DNA of 7,991 nucleotides from positions 1 to 7,991 of the forward strand of contig JAUVDU010000056.1 of the NCBI GenBank assembly GCA_030595135.1, given 5' to 3'. The position numbers and the translations under genes were made by a program. Position 1 is the first letter of the stretch; every line of letters starts with the position of its first letter. The notes under the pieces are model-generated. The model was given only the letters and a program-made list of their open reading frames with translations. It had not been told where the DNA came from and searched no databases. Positions 1-5,585 of this stretch are shown here, in pieces. The DNA is from Deltaproteobacteria bacterium. GTDB lineage: Bacteria > Desulfobacterota > Anaeroferrophillalia > Anaeroferrophillales > Tharpellaceae.

Positions 1-1
1 C

Positions 2-61
2 GCCAAATATCGTAATCAACTCGGTATTTTAGCCTCCAGCCAGCGTAAAAAAATATTGTAA
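2..61 (+). CDS. rpoN: RNA polymerase sigma-54 factor, C-terminal end (partial)
   Basis: Only the last 19 codons and the TAA stop (59-61) are present; base 1 is the last base of the preceding codon. The visible peptide ends in AKYRNQLGILASSQRKKIL. This matches the usual sigma-54 C-terminus, an 'AKYRExLxILPSSxRKRL'-like tail after the RpoN box that contacts the -24 promoter element. Sigma-54 directs RNA polymerase to -24/-12 promoters that need an AAA+ activator. The identification rests on this tail plus the hpf and ptsN genes just downstream, the classical rpoN neighbourhood. The RpoN box itself lies upstream of the window. The normally conserved Pro before Ser-Ser is Ala here, a minor variation. 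Confidence 0.87.
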   Translation, partial: AKYRNQLGILASSQRKKIL

Positions 62-80
62 TTATTTTAACCTTTAACTT

Positions 81-87
81 GAGGAGG
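81..87 (+). promoter_or_regulatory. Strong Shine-Dalgarno for hpf
   Basis: GAGGAGG lies 5 nt upstream of the hpf ATG at 93, an almost perfect anti-16S match. It is the strongest ribosome binding site in the window and fixes the hpf start. It sits in the 31-nt rpoN-hpf gap (62-92), which otherwise shows no terminator or recognisable promoter. Any promoter for hpf would lie inside or upstream of rpoN. Confidence 0.85.
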
Positions 88-92
88 ATACT

Positions 93-641
93 ATGCAGAT
101 AAACGTTGTCTTTCGTCACATGGATCAATCGGATGCGATTAAAGAGTATGCGCTGGAAAAGCTCTCCAAGATCAAGAAATATCTAGATGGTCCACTGGAT
201 GTCAACGTTGTCCTTTCCGTCGAAAAAATTCGTCAAATTGCCGAAGTGACGTTTAATATCAATGGCTTTATTGTCAAGGGTAAAGAGGAAGCCGGCGATA
301 TGTTTGCTGCTATCGACTTGGTCTCCAGCAAGATCAGCCGTCAGGTAAAACGCTACAAGAGTCGTCTGCGCCAGAGAAGGGGGGCGCCCGGGATTGATGA
401 AAGTTTGCTGACCAACGTTGCGGTTGACATTTTAAGTGTTGATCACGACCAAGAGGATTCGACGCCAAAGCTGATTAAGAAAAGTAACTTTTCGGTTAAG
501 CCGATGAGTCCCGATGAAGCAATTATGCAGCTTAACCTGATGGATAATAATTTCCATGTTTTCCGTGACGAATCAACTGATCGAATCAATGTTGTCTATC
601 GTCGTGATGATGGTAATTATGGGTTGATTGAACCCCAATAG
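93..641 (+). CDS. hpf: Ribosome hibernation promoting factor, long form
   Basis: This 182-residue protein belongs to the HPF/YfiA family. The N-terminal ribosome-binding domain spans about residues 1-95 and has a basic helix at 80-96 (ISRQVKRYKSRLRQRR). A variable acidic linker covers about 97-127. The C-terminal domain (about 128-182) carries the SVKPMSPDEAIMQL and FHVFRDESTDRINVVYRR signatures. That second domain defines the long form, which in other bacteria dimerises 70S ribosomes into inactive 100S particles; gammaproteobacterial HPF (about 95 aa) lacks it. The protein acts on ribosomes in the cytoplasm during stasis. The ATG start is supported by the strong GAGGAGG 5 nt upstream. It lies 31 nt after rpoN and 6 nt before ptsN, the standard position for this gene. 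Length and both domains look normal, with no sign of truncation. Confidence 0.95.
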   Translation: MQINVVFRHMDQSDAIKEYALEKLSKIKKYLDGPLDVNVVLSVEKIRQIAEVTFNINGFIVKGKEEAGDMFAAIDLVSSKISRQVKRYKSRLRQRRGAPGIDESLLTNVAVDILSVDHDQEDSTPKLIKKSNFSVKPMSPDEAIMQLNLMDNNFHVFRDESTDRINVVYRRDDGNYGLIEPQ

Positions 642-647
642 AGAACT

Positions 648-1109
648 ATGAAAATTACTGACTATTTAACCTCTGAACTGGTTATCTTCGAGCTTGCGGA
701 AACCGGCAAAGAAGAGGCCCTTGCGCGTCTGGCGGCCGGGGTGAGCGGAGTTTTTTCTGAGCTTTCAGAAGAGAAAATTCTTGCCGTTCTGCGTGACCGG
801 GAAGCTTTGGGCAGTACCGGAATTGGGAGCGGGATTGCGATTCCGCACGGCAAGATGGCCGAACTTGAAAAGATCATTGTCCTTTTTGCTCGGAGCCGGA
901 AAGGGGTTGAATTTGCTTCGGTTGACGGTCAACCGGTGCATCTTTTTTTCCTCCTTCTGGCTCCGGAGAACTCCGCCGGAATTCATTTGAAAATTTTGGC
1001 TCAGATCTCCCGCATGTTAAAAAAGCGTGAATTTTGTGAGAAGCTGCTTAACGCTTCTGATGCTCTGAGCCTCTTTACCATGATTAAGCAGGAAGATGAA
1101 CGTTCCTGA
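648..1109 (+). CDS. ptsN: PTS EIIA-Ntr (PtsN), nitrogen-type regulatory phosphocarrier
   Basis: This 153-residue protein has the PTS EIIA type-2 (fructose/Ntr) fold. The phosphorylatable His is His67 in the motif GSGIAIPHGK (nt 846-848), equivalent to His73 of E. coli PtsN. The preceding REALGSTGIG and the following VEFASVDGQPVHLFFLLLAP stretches are family hallmarks. Known PtsN proteins are soluble regulators that sense PTS phosphorylation and affect potassium, nitrogen and cell-envelope control; none transports sugar alone. The start ATG is 6 nt after hpf with only a weak GAG upstream, so translation may be coupled to hpf. The end overlaps hprK by 14 nt. No NPr or GAF-containing EI-Ntr is encoded here, so the HPr and EI downstream are the obvious local phosphate donors (inference). 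A fructose-specific IIA is unlikely, because no fructose IIB or IIC is nearby and rpoN-hpf is. Confidence 0.93.
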   Translation: MKITDYLTSELVIFELAETGKEEALARLAAGVSGVFSELSEEKILAVLRDREALGSTGIGSGIAIPHGKMAELEKIIVLFARSRKGVEFASVDGQPVHLFFLLLAPENSAGIHLKILAQISRMLKKREFCEKLLNASDALSLFTMIKQEDERS

Positions 1110-2040
1110 TAGCCTGAAGGTTACCGTCGCTGACTTGTTGGGGGATGAGGCGCGGGGGTTGCGCCTCATCCTGCTGACTCCGGAGGTTTCTCTCAGCCGC
1201 AAAATTATAAATTATCGGATTCAAAAGCATGGTTTGATTTTTGCCGGTTTCACTCAGTTCTTTGAGCCGGAGCGGATTCAGCTCATGGGTACGGCCGAGG
1301 TGGCCTATCTTGAGACTTTGAGTGTTCCGCGCCGACTTGAGGTGATTGAGCAGCTTTGTGCTTTACAACCCATCTGTTTGGTTGCGTCCCAGGCTTGCCC
1401 TCCGCCGGCGGAGCTCTTGCAAAAATGTCGGGAAAGCGGGATTCCGCTGCTTCAGAGTACCCTTTCCGTGGCGGCTTTTTTTGATGCAATCAACCGTTAT
1501 TTTGAAAATTTTATTAATCCCGAAACCACCATTCACGGGGTTCTGCTCGATATTCATAGTACCGGGGTTTTGCTCGTGGGTAAGAGCGGTATCGGTAAAA
1601 GCGAAGTTGCGCTTGATCTTATTCAGCGTGGACACCGACTGATAGCCGATGATGTTGTGATTATGCGTTTTCGGCCGCCGGGGAGTGTTGTTGGCGAGGC
1701 CAATGCGATCTTGAAATTTCATATGGAGATTCGTGGCTTAGGTATTATTAATATTGAGGATATTTTCGGTATCACTGCAGTGCGTGAGAGTCAGCGGGTC
1801 GATCTTGTGATTGAACTGGTTGCCTGGAAAGAGTACGACGGTAGTAAACGTTTGAATTTAGATCAGGAAACCTTCCCGGTTCTCGGGGTCAATATCCCGA
1901 AAGCAACCATACCGGTCAGTCCCGGCCGTAATCTGGTTACGATTGTCGAGGTCGCGGCCCATACTTATCGCTTGCAGAAACAGGGTAAGCAGACCGGGAT
2001 GGCCTTGCTCGATGATCTGAGCAATCGTCTAAGAGTTTAA
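1096..2040 (+). CDS. hprK: HPr kinase/phosphorylase
   Basis: This 314-residue protein is full length for bifunctional HprK. The N-terminal domain (about 1-135) is the variable HPr(Ser) kinase N-domain. The C-terminal catalytic domain begins near His147 (IHGVLLDIHSTGVLLVG) and holds the Walker A loop GKSGIGKS at 162-169. It continues with LIADDVV (182-188, two Asp), the HprK signature MEIRGLGIINIEDIFG (210-225) and the VSPGRNLVTIVEVAA loop (274-288). The enzyme phosphorylates HPr on Ser46 using ATP or PPi and reverses this by phosphorolysis; it is a cytoplasmic hexamer in studied cases. The partner HPr downstream has the matching Ser46 site. The start ATG overlaps ptsN by 14 nt; it is the first ATG after an in-frame stop at 1081, though AGGAA sits only 1 nt before it, so initiation is probably coupled. 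The second P-loop residue is Lys where Gram-positive enzymes usually have Asp or Glu. Confidence 0.95.
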   Translation: MNVPDSLKVTVADLLGDEARGLRLILLTPEVSLSRKIINYRIQKHGLIFAGFTQFFEPERIQLMGTAEVAYLETLSVPRRLEVIEQLCALQPICLVASQACPPPAELLQKCRESGIPLLQSTLSVAAFFDAINRYFENFINPETTIHGVLLDIHSTGVLLVGKSGIGKSEVALDLIQRGHRLIADDVVIMRFRPPGSVVGEANAILKFHMEIRGLGIINIEDIFGITAVRESQRVDLVIELVAWKEYDGSKRLNLDQETFPVLGVNIPKATIPVSPGRNLVTIVEVAAHTYRLQKQGKQTGMALLDDLSNRLRV

Positions 2041-2922
2041 ATGGTGACGAAAGAGAATAAAGGCCGGACCTCGGTCGTGATTGTTACGGGTCTCTCTGGA
2101 GCCGGTAAAACCAGCGCTTTGAATGTGTTGGAAGATATCGGCTATTTTTGTATCGATAATCTTCCGGTTGCTTTTTTGCCGAAATTTCTCGAACTTTCCG
2201 GGAATTTTTCGCCGACGATCAAGGGCATCGCTCTGGTTATGGATCTTCGGGAGGAGCATTTCTTGAAGAGTTTTCCCGGTCTTTATCGCAAGATCAAAAA
2301 GGCAGCGATTGCCTTGGAACTTATTTTTCTCGAAGCTGATGATAAAAGTTTGATCAAGCGTTACAGTGAAACCCGGCGCAAGCATCCGGTTTCAGTTGAA
2401 GGTTCGGTCGTCCAGGCGGTGGCCCGGGAGCGGGAGCTTTTGCAGGAGATTCGTTCTCTGGCCAGCTACCGGGTTGATACGAGCAATTTTACGATTCATC
2501 AATTTAAGGAGTATATTCGTAAAATCGTCACCGCCGATGATCATGCAGCCAAGCTTAATATCTCACTGCTCTCTTTTGGTTTTCGTAACGGTCTGCCTCT
2601 GGAGGCTGATATTGTAATGGATGTGCGTTTTCTACCAAATCCCTATTTTATCGAGGCTCTGCGAGACCAAAGCGGGCTTGATCAAGGGGTCATGGAGTAT
2701 GTTCTCGGTCATCCCGTCAGTCGCTCTTTTACTGAACGTTTTCTCGCCTTGTTGAAGATGTTGATTCCTGAATATTTAAAGGAGGGCAAGAGCTACTTGA
2801 CCGTGGCCATCGGTTGTACCGGCGGCCGGCACCGGTCGGTCGCTATTGTAAGCGTTTTGGGCCAAGCCCTAAAGGAAGAGGGCTACGAACTAGCCCTCGT
2901 TCATCGTGATTTAAAAAAATAG
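2041..2922 (+). CDS. rapZ: RapZ (YvcJ/YhbJ family) nucleotide- and RNA-binding protein
   Basis: This 293-residue protein is close to the family norm of about 285-295. The N-terminal P-loop domain has Walker A GLSGAGKT at 17-24, CIDNLP at 37-42 and a Walker B-like VMDLR at 66-70. RRKHP (112-116) is a conserved family motif. The C-terminal domain carries DVRFLPNPY (194-202) and GCTGGRHRSV (258-267), corresponding to the E. coli RapZ segment implicated in RNA and metabolite binding. E. coli RapZ delivers the sRNA GlmZ to RNase E and so tunes GlmS and amino-sugar synthesis; the Bacillus homologue YvcJ is a nucleotidase or UDP-GlcNAc-related regulator. The ATG directly abuts the hprK stop (TAA then ATG, zero gap), with only weak AAGAG upstream, so re-initiation is likely. 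A GTG follows at 2044. The RNA or metabolite target in this organism cannot be read from the window. Confidence 0.95.
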   Translation: MVTKENKGRTSVVIVTGLSGAGKTSALNVLEDIGYFCIDNLPVAFLPKFLELSGNFSPTIKGIALVMDLREEHFLKSFPGLYRKIKKAAIALELIFLEADDKSLIKRYSETRRKHPVSVEGSVVQAVARERELLQEIRSLASYRVDTSNFTIHQFKEYIRKIVTADDHAAKLNISLLSFGFRNGLPLEADIVMDVRFLPNPYFIEALRDQSGLDQGVMEYVLGHPVSRSFTERFLALLKMLIPEYLKEGKSYLTVAIGCTGGRHRSVAIVSVLGQALKEEGYELALVHRDLKK

Positions 2923-2931
2923 AGTGATAAA

Positions 2932-3339
2932 ATGATTGCTGCGATAGTAGTAACCCACCATACCTTGGCCGAGCATCTGATTGCGACGTCTGAATTCATT
3001 GTTGGAGTCAACGAAAACCTGGTTGGCGTCAGTATTTTACAAAATGATGATATTGAGGCAGTGCGCAAACGTCTGGTCGAGATGATAAAGAAGTTTCACA
3101 AAGAGGGGAAAAAAGTTATTATCCTGACTGATATGTTTGGTGGTACTCCCTCTAATATCAGCCTTGCTCTCTACGAACCCGGTCAGGTTGAAATTGTCTC
3201 CGGCGTTAATTTGCCGATCCTTTTGAAACTTGCCGGCGGCCTCAAAGATGAAGAGAAGGGGTTAAAGGAGATTGCTGCGGAAATTACGGAATATGGGCGT
3301 AAGAATATCTTTACTGCGGCCGAGTTTTTGGATCTATGA
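2932..3339 (+). CDS. PTS mannose-family EIIA component (ManX IIA-like)
   Basis: This 135-residue stand-alone IIA domain belongs to the mannose/fructose/sorbose family. The fold opens with MIAAIVVTHHTLAEHL, where His9 aligns with phosphorylatable His10 of E. coli ManX. VIILTDMFGGTPSNISL (about 63-79) and VEIVSGVNLPILLKL (about 85-99) are family signatures. The protein receives phosphate from HPr and passes it to EIIB. In E. coli IIA and IIB are fused; here IIB is the next gene, overlapping by 4 nt (ATGA). The gap to rapZ is 9 nt with a weak GAGTGA. In many relatives a lone EIIA-Man at this position is thought to be regulatory only, but here IIB, IIC and IID follow, so transport is plausible. 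His9 is followed by a second His where Gly or Ser is common. The sugar cannot be inferred, so no specific symbol is given. Confidence 0.93.
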   Translation: MIAAIVVTHHTLAEHLIATSEFIVGVNENLVGVSILQNDDIEAVRKRLVEMIKKFHKEGKKVIILTDMFGGTPSNISLALYEPGQVEIVSGVNLPILLKLAGGLKDEEKGLKEIAAEITEYGRKNIFTAAEFLDL

Positions 3340-3827
3340 CAACCGTACTTTATCGCGTTGATGACCGCTTGATTCATGGACAGATCGTGGCTGCCTGGGT
3401 TCCCTACACCCGGGCAACCCGTATTGTCGTGGCTGATAACCAGCTTCCCGGTGATCTCCTGAAATCTAAAATTTTGCGGATGGCGGTTCCCCCCAAGTTG
3501 CGGGTCGAAATTCTCTCTGTTCGTCAGGCTGTGACTTTTATGGGGCAGCAACGTTCCGGCCCCGGACTTTTAACAATCATGCTTTTTGCTGGTCTTGAGG
3601 CGGTAGTTCAGGCTCTTGATGAGGGGCTTTATTTGACTGAATTAAATCTCGGCAATATTCATAATGCCGTGGGTAAACTGCAGATTGCCGACTCGATCTC
3701 TCTTAGTCGAAGTGAAATAGCCTGTTTACGCACTTTGCAGAAACAGGATTTGAAGATTACGGTTCAGCCGGTGCCGACCGCTCCGGCACTCGATGTTTTT
3801 AGCCTTTTACAGCGTAAAGGTTGGTAA
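3336..3827 (+). CDS. PTS mannose-family EIIB component
   Basis: This 163-residue protein has the length of a single IIB (mannose/fructose/sorbose) domain. The phosphorylated residue is His14 in YRVDDRLIHGQIVAAWV (6-22), matching the E. coli ManX IIB site motif around His175. Later motifs such as the central LLTIMLF stretch and LNLGNIHNAVGK (about 103-114) are typical of IIB. It accepts phosphate from EIIA His9 and transfers it to sugar bound by IIC/IID; the domain is cytoplasmic. The ATG at 3336 overlaps the EIIA stop (ATGA), which indicates translational coupling. Length is normal and the catalytic His is present, so it should be active. Substrate is unknown; family members handle mannose, glucose, fructose, sorbose or amino sugars. 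Confidence 0.93.
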   Translation: MTTVLYRVDDRLIHGQIVAAWVPYTRATRIVVADNQLPGDLLKSKILRMAVPPKLRVEILSVRQAVTFMGQQRSGPGLLTIMLFAGLEAVVQALDEGLYLTELNLGNIHNAVGKLQIADSISLSRSEIACLRTLQKQDLKITVQPVPTAPALDVFSLLQRKGW

Positions 3828-3831
3828 GATT

Positions 3832-4545
3832 GTGTGGCTTGATCTAATCCCATTTATCTGGCTGGCGGCCAAGATCTCAATCTTTGGAGCCGTTTTAGCG
3901 CTTGATCGAACCGCGATTTTTCAAGGGATGCTCTCCAGGCCGTTGATCGCCGCCACGTTTGCCGGAGCTTTGGCCGGCAATTGGGAGATTGGCCTGTTAC
4001 TCGGAGCCTCTTTGGAGCTCTATTTTTTAGGCGAAATTCCGGTTGGCAGCAATATTCCGACTGATGATACTCTGCTTGCTCTGGTGGCCGGGGGTACGGC
4101 GGCGGCTTTAAGCGGGCTTCCGGCAAATGCGCTGGTGGATGATAAGAGCTTGGCTTTTATGGTTTTACTGACGATTCTTCCCTGGGCCGGATTTACCCGT
4201 AAGTTAGATAGTTGGGTAAGAGTCAGGAATGCTCGGCTTATTGATGATATGGAGACCCGTCTTCTGGCTGGAGAAAATGCTTCAGCCGTTAACTTTCATC
4301 TCTATGGAATGCTTAATTTTTATGGTGCCGCAGTTGGGGCTCTGGGTTTGATGGTGGTCAGCTCACTGTTGTTGGTGCCGTTGTTGCTGCTCCTGCTGCC
4401 GGCTTGGGCCTGGCCTTTGACTGACCGCTTGTTACTGGTTTTTCCGGCGGTCGGGATTGCCGGTCTGCTCTACAATATGAATCAAAAGCGTCAGTTAGCC
4501 GTATTTGCCGGAATTTCGCTGCTTTTGTTGGTTTATAGTTTATGA
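3832..4545 (+). CDS. PTS mannose-family EIIC membrane component (ManY-like)
   Basis: This is a hydrophobic 237-residue protein of the EII-Sor/Man IIC family. Motifs by residue are ALDRTAIFQ (23-31), RPLIAATFAGALAGNWEIGL (36-55), GASLELYFLGEIPVG (58-72) and PAVGIAGLLYNM (205-216). Several long hydrophobic stretches include a run of Leu and Val at about 171-190. It forms the sugar channel with IID in the inner membrane. I chose GTG at 3832, 4 nt after the EIIB stop and preceded by AAAGG (3816-3820) and GGTAAGA. The upstream ATG at 3793 would give 250 residues, overlap EIIB by 35 nt, lack a Shine-Dalgarno and add polar residues before the first membrane segment. The chain is shorter than E. coli ManY (266). 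The last codons overlap EIID by 4 nt. Confidence 0.87.
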   Translation: MWLDLIPFIWLAAKISIFGAVLALDRTAIFQGMLSRPLIAATFAGALAGNWEIGLLLGASLELYFLGEIPVGSNIPTDDTLLALVAGGTAAALSGLPANALVDDKSLAFMVLLTILPWAGFTRKLDSWVRVRNARLIDDMETRLLAGENASAVNFHLYGMLNFYGAAVGALGLMVVSSLLLVPLLLLLLPAWAWPLTDRLLLVFPAVGIAGLLYNMNQKRQLAVFAGISLLLLVYSL

Positions 4546-5294
4546 AATTACGACTTGAACAGCAAATTTTTCTGCGCAGTCTCTGTTGGCAGACTTCATG
4601 GAACTTTGCCCGCATGCAGTGTTTGGGGTTAGCCTACGCCATCTATCCGCTGCTCGAAAAGCTCTATGCTAAAAATCCTGAACATCTGGCTCGGCGTACC
4701 CGCCGTTACTTGGTCTGCTTTAATACCAATCCCTATTTAGCGGCAGCCATCTTGGGTTTTTTGGTGCATATGGAGAGCCAAGGCGAGGAGATGGGTGATC
4801 AGGGGCTGGCTTTGAGCGGCAGTTTGGCCGGGCTCTATGGGGCGGTAGGCGATGCCTTTTTCTGGAACGGGCTCAAGCCGATGGTCTCGGCTTTGGCGGT
4901 GATGATATTTTTTTTGAAGCCGAGTCTTTGGGCTCTGGTTTTTCTGTTTTCGGCCTATAATTTTATCCATCTCGGGATGCGCTATACGGTCTATTTGCAC
5001 GGTTTGCATCGTGGTATCGGGGTGATCGAAACGATTAACAGTTGGCACCTGCCTTTGCTCAGGAATATTATGGAGTTTGTGACCACAGCTTCTCTGGCGG
5101 TTACAGCTTTCCTGCTGGTTGATTTTTTTGCCTTACGAGGGACGGCGGCTCGCACGATCCCCCTGTTTCTGCTTTTGGCTTTGATCGGTTGGTTCAGTTG
5201 GCAGCGTAAAAACCGGGGCGGAGGTCAGTTGCGATTTTTAGAAGTTATTCCGGCCGGAAGTTTGGTGGTGTTGCTTTGCTTGCTCTTTTTCTAA
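4542..5294 (+). CDS. PTS mannose-family EIID membrane component (ManZ-like)
   Basis: This 250-residue protein belongs to the mannose/fructose/sorbose IID family. The N-terminus has the diagnostic QTSWNFARMQCLGL (17-30), close to QGSWNFERMQALGF of E. coli ManZ. FNTNPYLAAAILG (60-72) and LAGLYGAVGDAFFWNGLKP (95-113) follow, the latter matching the PLAGVGDPIFW region of ManZ. C-terminal hydrophobic segments lie at about 112-138, 178-198, 205-220 and 233-250. With IIC it forms the membrane translocator. The protein is about 36 residues shorter than ManZ (286). The ATG overlaps the EIIC stop (ATGA), so expression is coupled. The usual GPLAGVGD is GLYGAVGD here. An 8-T run at 4908-4915 lies in the gene, but the frame is open throughout. 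Confidence 0.92.
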   Translation: MKLRLEQQIFLRSLCWQTSWNFARMQCLGLAYAIYPLLEKLYAKNPEHLARRTRRYLVCFNTNPYLAAAILGFLVHMESQGEEMGDQGLALSGSLAGLYGAVGDAFFWNGLKPMVSALAVMIFFLKPSLWALVFLFSAYNFIHLGMRYTVYLHGLHRGIGVIETINSWHLPLLRNIMEFVTTASLAVTAFLLVDFFALRGTAARTIPLFLLLALIGWFSWQRKNRGGGQLRFLEVIPAGSLVVLLCLLFF

Positions 5295-5304
5295 AAGGAT
5301 AAAA

Positions 5305-5580
5305 ATGCTGAAAAAAGAATTTACGATAGTCAATAAACTTGGCCTTCATGCCCGGGCGGCGGCGGTTTTAGTTCAGCTGGCGAGCACGTTTTCTGCGGAA
5401 ATCACGATTACCAAAGAGAAACTTACGATTAACTGCAAAAGTATTATGGGGGTTTTGATGCTGGCCGCCGCTCAGAACAGCTCTATTATTGTTGAAATAG
5501 TCGGCGAAGATGAAAAAGAAGCTCTAGTGGCTTTGGGAATCTTGATTGAAGACGGTTTTGGTGAATTGGATGGTGGATGA
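5305..5580 (+). CDS. ptsH: HPr phosphocarrier protein
   Basis: HPr relays phosphate from EI to the EIIA proteins. This 91-residue protein has the EI-dependent site His15 in NKLGLHARAA (10-19) and the HprK target Ser46 in NCKSIMGVLMLAA (43-55). Ser46 with the following Ile-Met-Gly-Val is the form found in HPr proteins that HprK phosphorylates. It makes the upstream hprK a functional partner and argues against a pure NPr. Length is normal (85-92), with a short Gly-Gly tail. AAGGA (5295-5299) 5 nt before the ATG is a good ribosome binding site, directly after the EIID stop. The gene ends in an ATGA overlap with ptsI. Both regulatory and catalytic sites are intact, so the protein can in principle serve the mannose EIIA and EIIA-Ntr of this operon. 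Confidence 0.95.
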   Translation: MLKKEFTIVNKLGLHARAAAVLVQLASTFSAEITITKEKLTINCKSIMGVLMLAAAQNSSIIVEIVGEDEKEALVALGILIEDGFGELDGG

Positions 5581-5585
5581 TTATG
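5572..5585 (+). promoter_or_regulatory. ptsI translation start region with two candidate ATGs
   Basis: ATG at 5577 overlaps the HPr stop (ATGA). A second in-frame ATG lies at 5583, 6 nt after GGTGG (5572-5576), a better-spaced ribosome binding site than the GGA (5568-5570) that would serve 5577. The choice changes the protein by two residues only. The next in-frame start candidate, GTG at 5643, would remove the whole repeat tract but is preceded by AAT repeats with no Shine-Dalgarno, so it is unlikely. Confidence 0.5.

Noticed and set aside
62..92. Possible promoter in the rpoN-hpf gap.
   Set aside because: The gap is AT-rich but only 31 nt and is largely taken up by the ribosome binding site; no spaced -35/-10 pair can be supported.
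2815..2840. GC-rich CCGGCGGCCGGCACCGG stretch that could form a hairpin.
   Set aside because: It encodes the conserved GCTGGRHRS motif of RapZ, is not followed by a T-run, and is not at a gene end, so it is not a terminator.
4908..4915. Run of eight T in EIID, a possible slippage or programmed frameshift site.
   Set aside because: The reading frame is intact on both sides with conserved IID motifs, no downstream stimulatory structure is obvious, and T6-T7 runs occur elsewhere in the window (943-949, 1476-1482).
4737..5048. 103-residue open frame on the - strand.
   Set aside because: It lies entirely within EIID, has no ribosome binding site or recognisable domain, and looks like a shadow of the coding strand. 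The same applies to the 118-122 residue - strand frames at 1363-1722, 2029-2385 and 3183-3551.
5041..5057. TGGCAC...TTTGC resembling a sigma-54 (-24/-12) promoter, tempting beside rpoN.
   Set aside because: The GG-to-GC spacing is 11 nt instead of the required 10, it lies in the EIID coding sequence about 250 nt before ptsH, and the bases are explained by codons for Trp-His-Leu-Pro-Leu-Leu.
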